Source: Bacteroidota bacterium (lineage in GTDB: Bacteria; Bacteroidota; Bacteroidia; NS11-12g; UBA9320). From it: a DNA stretch of 11,012 nt. Below the pieces are notes generated by a model. The model was given only the letters and a program-made list of their open reading frames with translations, made no database searches and was not told where the DNA came from. Shown piece after piece: positions 8,030-11,012 of this stretch (position 1 is its first letter; each line of letters opens with the position of its first letter). The stretch covers positions 1 to 11,012 of the forward strand of contig DNHN01000249.1 in the NCBI GenBank assembly GCA_003485825.1. The letters run 5' to 3'. The translations under genes were made by a program, and so were the position numbers.

Positions 8030-9355
8030 CTACGGAACAATAGGATACAAGAATATATCCTTGTACATATCCCACGTCATTGCCTCATAGTGGAGAATGC
8101 CTTTTCGGTACTGATACTGCTGAAGTACATTGTTAAAAATGAACAAACACGCTATAGTCATCACTATTTTAAGCGTAACTCCTCTCAGCTGAGTAAGCCA
8201 GAGTGCTAACGGAAGTGCAAAAAAAAGATAATATTCTATAAATACTCGTGTACCGTACGTCCCACCATACCACCACATATGCCAGCTAGAGAATATATAC
8301 GTAATAAGTACAAAGGTACCTAACCACCAAAGAGCTTGAAACTTGCTCTTTTTATACCAACTATACAATCCTAATACACTTAAAATAAAAATGGGCGTAT
8401 AAACGAAGAATCCTTTGCGAAAGCTAAAGAGAAAATCAAACATATGTGGGTCTAGGAAGTAGAACCGCTCTTGGGAATACGCATAAATAAACCATTGACC
8501 TATCTGTGCTTTATACACGAATAGCTGCAATGAAACCACTGCCCCGGAGGCAAGAAGAGTTGATGCTACTATTTTCCAGTTTAAAATCTTTTCTGTAAAG
8601 AACTTCCAAAAGATAGACCATGAAGTAAAAAGCATGGGTAAGAATAGAACTACCAGTACATTAACTGGGCGTATCAGGGTAATAAAGCCTACAAGCAATC
8701 CTATGACTATAGCTAGTCGGACGGTTGGATTCTCCTTAAATCTAAGTGCGTAATACCAAAATATAGCCATAAATGCGACCGAATATGTATGCGAGAGTGA
8801 AGACTCCCAACAAGCGTAGTAAAACCAATTACTGCCAAAATATACTCCGAGTATCACAAAGACCTTGACCCAATATTTTATGCCATAGAGGTCAAATACT
8901 TTTCCAAAGAAAATCATAGCCAGCATAGCGTAGCAGATAGCCGCCAGCACGATAGATCCGTGATAGATAGCCGTGTACCCATCGGCATCCCACCCCATAG
9001 CAAGACTCGTAAAATGTGCACCAAAAAAGAATGGAGCGTATGCGATGCAGGTTCCTAAATAGTAGCGTGTATATACTCGCTTCTTATCTATCTTATACCG
9101 ATAGTCTGTATATGCCGTCTCTGTATGTTTATCTTTCTCTACCGTCTGATTAAACCCAAAATTAATATCATCATAGATAAACATCCCCGGCAAGTAGGCG
9201 TAGTAGCCTTTCCCATCAGACACCACCGTATTGTGCTTTTGCACAGGATCCAGCCACTTATTAACTAAGGCAAAAGTGAAAGAAACTCCGAACGCCAAAA
9301 AAATCCAGAAATAGAAGTTGAGTGCGAGTCGCTTTATTGTACTAGTGGTTTGCAT
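8030..9355 (-). CDS. Polytopic membrane protein, GT-C-like glycosyltransferase
   Basis: This 441-residue protein is very hydrophobic, with roughly ten to twelve membrane segments (for example about 13-31, 128-150, 160-178, 188-205, 212-228, 231-246, 262-280, 318-333, 340-356, 370-388 and 393-411). After the first segment comes a long loop with SDGKGYYAYLP (46-56) followed by YDD (61-63). An acidic residue in this first outer loop is the hallmark of GT-C enzymes (GT39/ArnT-like), where it acts as the catalytic base; Asp47 is the best candidate. A second characteristic region is SSWHMWWYGGTYGTR (356-370), aromatic and placed at a membrane boundary. By family analogy it would transfer a sugar from a polyprenyl-phosphate donor on the periplasmic side; donor and acceptor cannot be told. 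ATG at 9355 is the natural start. It is divergent from cystathionine beta-synthase and 100 bp upstream of the peptidase gene, possibly in one transcript. The family call is by pattern, not alignment. Confidence 0.7.
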   Translation of the reverse strand: MQTTSTIKRLALNFYFWIFLAFGVSFTFALVNKWLDPVQKHNTVVSDGKGYYAYLPGMFIYDDINFGFNQTVEKDKHTETAYTDYRYKIDKKRVYTRYYLGTCIAYAPFFFGAHFTSLAMGWDADGYTAIYHGSIVLAAICYAMLAMIFFGKVFDLYGIKYWVKVFVILGVYFGSNWFYYACWESSLSHTYSVAFMAIFWYYALRFKENPTVRLAIVIGLLVGFITLIRPVNVLVVLFLPMLFTSWSIFWKFFTEKILNWKIVASTLLASGAVVSLQLFVYKAQIGQWFIYAYSQERFYFLDPHMFDFLFSFRKGFFVYTPIFILSVLGLYSWYKKSKFQALWWLGTFVLITYIFSSWHMWWYGGTYGTRVFIEYYLFFALPLALWLTQLRGVTLKIVMTIACLFIFNNVLQQYQYRKGILHYEAMTWDMYKDIFLYPIVP

Positions 9356-9393
9356 CCTGTTGGGACAATATTCGGGGTATTAAATGGTATTAC

Positions 9394-9415
9394 AAAAGAC
9401 TAAATTTAGACTTTT
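9394..9415. promoter_or_regulatory. 22-bp near-perfect dyad, candidate operator
   Basis: The core CTAAATTTAG (9400-9409) is a perfect palindrome. It is flanked symmetrically by AAAAG (9394-9398) and CTTTT (9411-9415), with one A-A mismatch on each side, so 10 of 11 base pairs are symmetrical. It lies in the 80-bp gap between the divergent GT-C-like and cystathionine beta-synthase genes, at the place expected for the -33 region of the latter's promoter. A dimeric regulator bound here could control either or both genes. The regulator is unknown. Confidence 0.5.
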
Positions 9416-9422
9416 ACTTCCT

Positions 9423-9430
9423 TACATTTG
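9423..9430 (+). promoter_or_regulatory. Candidate Bacteroidota -7 promoter element (TACATTTG)
   Basis: TACATTTG exactly matches the TAnnTTTG consensus of the primary sigma factor in Bacteroidota. It ends 5 bp before the ATG at 9436, so transcription would start at or near the start codon and the mRNA would be almost leaderless. A weak TTTAG (9405-9409), at best a poor match to the -33 TTTG element, lies about 15-20 bp upstream and falls inside the dyad. Confidence 0.4.
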
Positions 9431-9435
9431 CCGCA

Positions 9436-10800
9436 ATGTATTACAACAACATCCTAGAAACCATAGGAAACACTCCACTAGTAAAGCTGAACAAAATAGT
9501 AAAAGACTTACCTTGTACGGTGTTAGCTAAGATAGAGACTACTAATCCAGGCAACTCCGTAAAGGACCGTATGGCGCTGAAAATGGTAGAAGATGCTGAA
9601 GCAGATGGCAGACTAAAACCAGGTGGCGTGATAGTAGAAGGTACCAGCGGAAATACAGGAATGGGCCTTGCTATAGTAGGAGTGATCAAAGGGTACAAAT
9701 GCATATTCGTAACTACAGATAAGCAGAGTAAAGAGAAAGTAGATGCACTAAAATCTGTAGGCGCAGAAGTCATCGTGTGTCCTACAGATGTGGACGCTAA
9801 GGACCCTCGCTCCTATTACTCCGTATCTAAAAGACTAGGTGATGAAATACCCAATGCGTGGTACGTAAACCAATACGATAACCCCAGTAATGCCATCGCT
9901 CACTACGAGAGTACGGGTCCTGAGATTTGGGAACAAACCGAGGGAAAAATAACTCACTTCGTAGTAGGTGTAGGTACCGGCGGTACGATAAGTGGAGTGG
10001 GCAAGTACCTGAAAGAGAAAAATCCAGATATTAAATGTTGGGGAATAGATACGTATGGCTCTGTCTTTAAAAAATACAAGGAAACTGGCGAGTTTGATGA
10101 GAAAGAAATCTACCCGTACATCACCGAAGGTATAGGAGAAGATATCCTTCCTGAGAATGTAAACTTTGATGTGATAGATCACTTCGAGAAGGTGACAGAC
10201 AAAGACGGACTCCTGTGGCAACGAAAACTGGCTCGTGAAGAAGGCATTATGGTAGGAAACAGTGCAGGAAGTGCCGTAAAAGGAATACTGCAATGTGCGC
10301 ATATGCTTAAGCCTACAGACGTAGTGGTAGTCCTCTTCCACGACCACGCTACACGCTATATGGGCAAAGCATTTAACGATGAATGGATGAAAGAACGTGG
10401 ATTCTTGGACAGCAAGCCCAAGACTGCAGAGGACATGATAAGTAATCACCGTCATTTGCCAATGCTTACTGTAAAAGACACAGACCAAGTGAAAGCAGCC
10501 TTTGACGTGATGGAAAAACATGACATATCTCAACTACCTGTAGTGGATGCTTCTGGAGAGTATGTAGGTTCTATCAGTGACCATACATTACTGTCTCAAC
10601 TCCTTAAAAATCCAAAGTTAGCAGACCATAAAGTAAGTGAAGTAATGCAATCAGGCTTCCCGATGGTAGATTCTTCTGCATCTTTAGACCAAGTTTCTGG
10701 TCTTATCAGCAAAGAAAATCCAGCCGTTCTGGTAAAAGAACTAAGCGGTGCTGTGCATATTTTGACAAAGTATGATTTGATTGGAGCTTTGTGTAGTTAG
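9436..10800 (+). CDS. Cystathionine beta-synthase with C-terminal CBS-domain pair
   Basis: This PLP enzyme (454 residues) should condense serine with homocysteine to cystathionine in the cytoplasm, the first step of transsulfuration to cysteine. The fold-type II core covers about 1-325: GNTPLV (11-16), Lys43 in NPGNSVKDR as the Schiff-base lysine, the substrate loop EGTSGNTG (68-75), the phosphate-binding GVGTGGTISG (178-187), and GNSAGSA (274-280). EGIGEDILPEN (231-241) resembles the IEGIG-x-D segment of cystathionine beta-synthases more than cysteine synthases. A Bateman pair of CBS domains follows (about 332-390 and 396-452), the regulatory module that binds SAM in animal enzymes; the ligand here is unknown. 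There is no N-terminal heme-binding extension. The loop after strand 4 reads TTDKQSKEKVDAL, replacing the usual MPEKMS form. O-acetylserine-dependent activity is an alternative. It is divergent from the GT-C-like gene with a candidate operator and promoter just upstream; no terminator is seen after its stop. Confidence 0.9.
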   Translation: MYYNNILETIGNTPLVKLNKIVKDLPCTVLAKIETTNPGNSVKDRMALKMVEDAEADGRLKPGGVIVEGTSGNTGMGLAIVGVIKGYKCIFVTTDKQSKEKVDALKSVGAEVIVCPTDVDAKDPRSYYSVSKRLGDEIPNAWYVNQYDNPSNAIAHYESTGPEIWEQTEGKITHFVVGVGTGGTISGVGKYLKEKNPDIKCWGIDTYGSVFKKYKETGEFDEKEIYPYITEGIGEDILPENVNFDVIDHFEKVTDKDGLLWQRKLAREEGIMVGNSAGSAVKGILQCAHMLKPTDVVVVLFHDHATRYMGKAFNDEWMKERGFLDSKPKTAEDMISNHRHLPMLTVKDTDQVKAAFDVMEKHDISQLPVVDASGEYVGSISDHTLLSQLLKNPKLADHKVSEVMQSGFPMVDSSASLDQVSGLISKENPAVLVKELSGAVHILTKYDLIGALCS

Positions 10801-11012
10801 GAGTTTTTAGTTAAGAATCATAACCTTTTCTGGAAGAAAGATCGGTATACGCTATCCAGTATAAGAGAAGTTGTATTTGAGGCACCAATTTCTAGGTTTG
10901 GAGCAACGGGTTTAAGGGTAATTACCAACGATTTCAAAACTAAACTCTATCAAGCAGACTCACTGAGTAATAAAACTTGGCTAAGACTAAAAGCCGATTT
11001 AGAAAAGCACGG
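10801..11012 (+). pseudogene. Start-less protein-coding remnant, continues past the right edge
   Basis: Directly after the TAG of the cystathionine beta-synthase gene, and in the same frame, the sequence stays open for 70 codons to the window edge. It translates into a coherent protein: NHNLFWKKDRYTLSSIREVV followed, after a short gap, by GLRVITNDFKTKLYQAD and SNKTWLRLKADLEKHG. This beta-beta-helix pattern resembles the C-terminal part of small PH-like hypothetical proteins of Bacteroidota (impression from memory, not a search). No ATG, GTG or TTG occurs in this frame between the stop and the edge, and the other frames give no sensible product. The 5' part of the gene is therefore missing, probably by deletion or rearrangement at the end of the cystathionine beta-synthase gene. 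A rare start codon (ATA/ATT) or stop-codon readthrough are less likely alternatives. Confidence 0.5.

Noticed and set aside
9441..9773. 110-codon minus-strand open frame opposite the start of cystathionine beta-synthase
   Set aside because: Antisense shadow with Ser/Pro-rich low-complexity product and no recognisable feature.
9835..10533. 232-codon open frame on the minus strand opposite cystathionine beta-synthase
   Set aside because: It lies fully antisense to a clearly identified enzyme gene, and its product (Cys/His/Tyr/Phe-rich, no domain) looks like a reverse-frame artefact.
1..11012. Search for mobile elements, CRISPR arrays, tRNA/rRNA genes and toxin or defence cassettes
   Set aside because: No transposase or integrase frame, regular spacer-repeat array, tRNA-like cloverleaf or recognised defence domain was seen by reading both strands.

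Overview
The window looks like chromosomal DNA of a Bacteroidota bacterium, probably an aerobic or environmental lineage such as the Flavobacteriia, Cytophagia or Saprospiria rather than a gut Bacteroides; the genus cannot be named from this sequence. The evidence is a large secreted protein ending in a type IX secretion (T9SS) type A sorting domain, an S46-family dipeptidyl peptidase, a signal-peptide cleavage site followed by Gln, AT-rich DNA, gene starts without clear Shine-Dalgarno sequences, and a match to the Bacteroidota promoter element TAnnTTTG just before one gene.

Layout. Positions 1-3630 (minus strand) hold a very large exported protein. Its C-terminal end runs off the left edge, and it contains six consecutive modules of about 111-115 residues that resemble CARDB/Ig-like beta-sandwiches. 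A 391-bp non-coding stretch (3631-4021) separates it from a divergent plus-strand pair: a class I SAM-dependent methyltransferase (4022-4813) and an unrecognised helical protein (4892-5644) whose 3' end appears frameshifted. A strong, symmetrical stem-loop at 5682-5714 lies between this pair and a convergent minus-strand pair. That pair, in order of transcription, is a polytopic GT-C-like membrane protein (9355-8030) and a secreted S46 dipeptidyl peptidase (7929-5740). An 80-bp divergent promoter region with a near-perfect 22-bp dyad (9394-9415) separates the GT-C gene from a plus-strand cystathionine beta-synthase (9436-10800). Directly after its stop codon is an open, protein-like stretch without any start codon (10801 to the right edge). 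It is probably a 5'-truncated gene.

How the genes fit together. This is mostly ordinary housekeeping and surface biology: an exported adhesin- or scaffold-like protein, periplasmic peptide trimming (S46), envelope glycan transfer (GT-C-like) and transsulfuration (cystathionine beta-synthase). I see no CRISPR array, transposase, integrase, tRNA, rRNA or defence system, and no evidence that the genes form one pathway. The points that deserve checking are the dyad over the cystathionine beta-synthase promoter, the two apparently damaged reading frames (near 5490 and at 10801), the branched inverted repeat in the 391-bp gap, and the repeat architecture of the T9SS protein.
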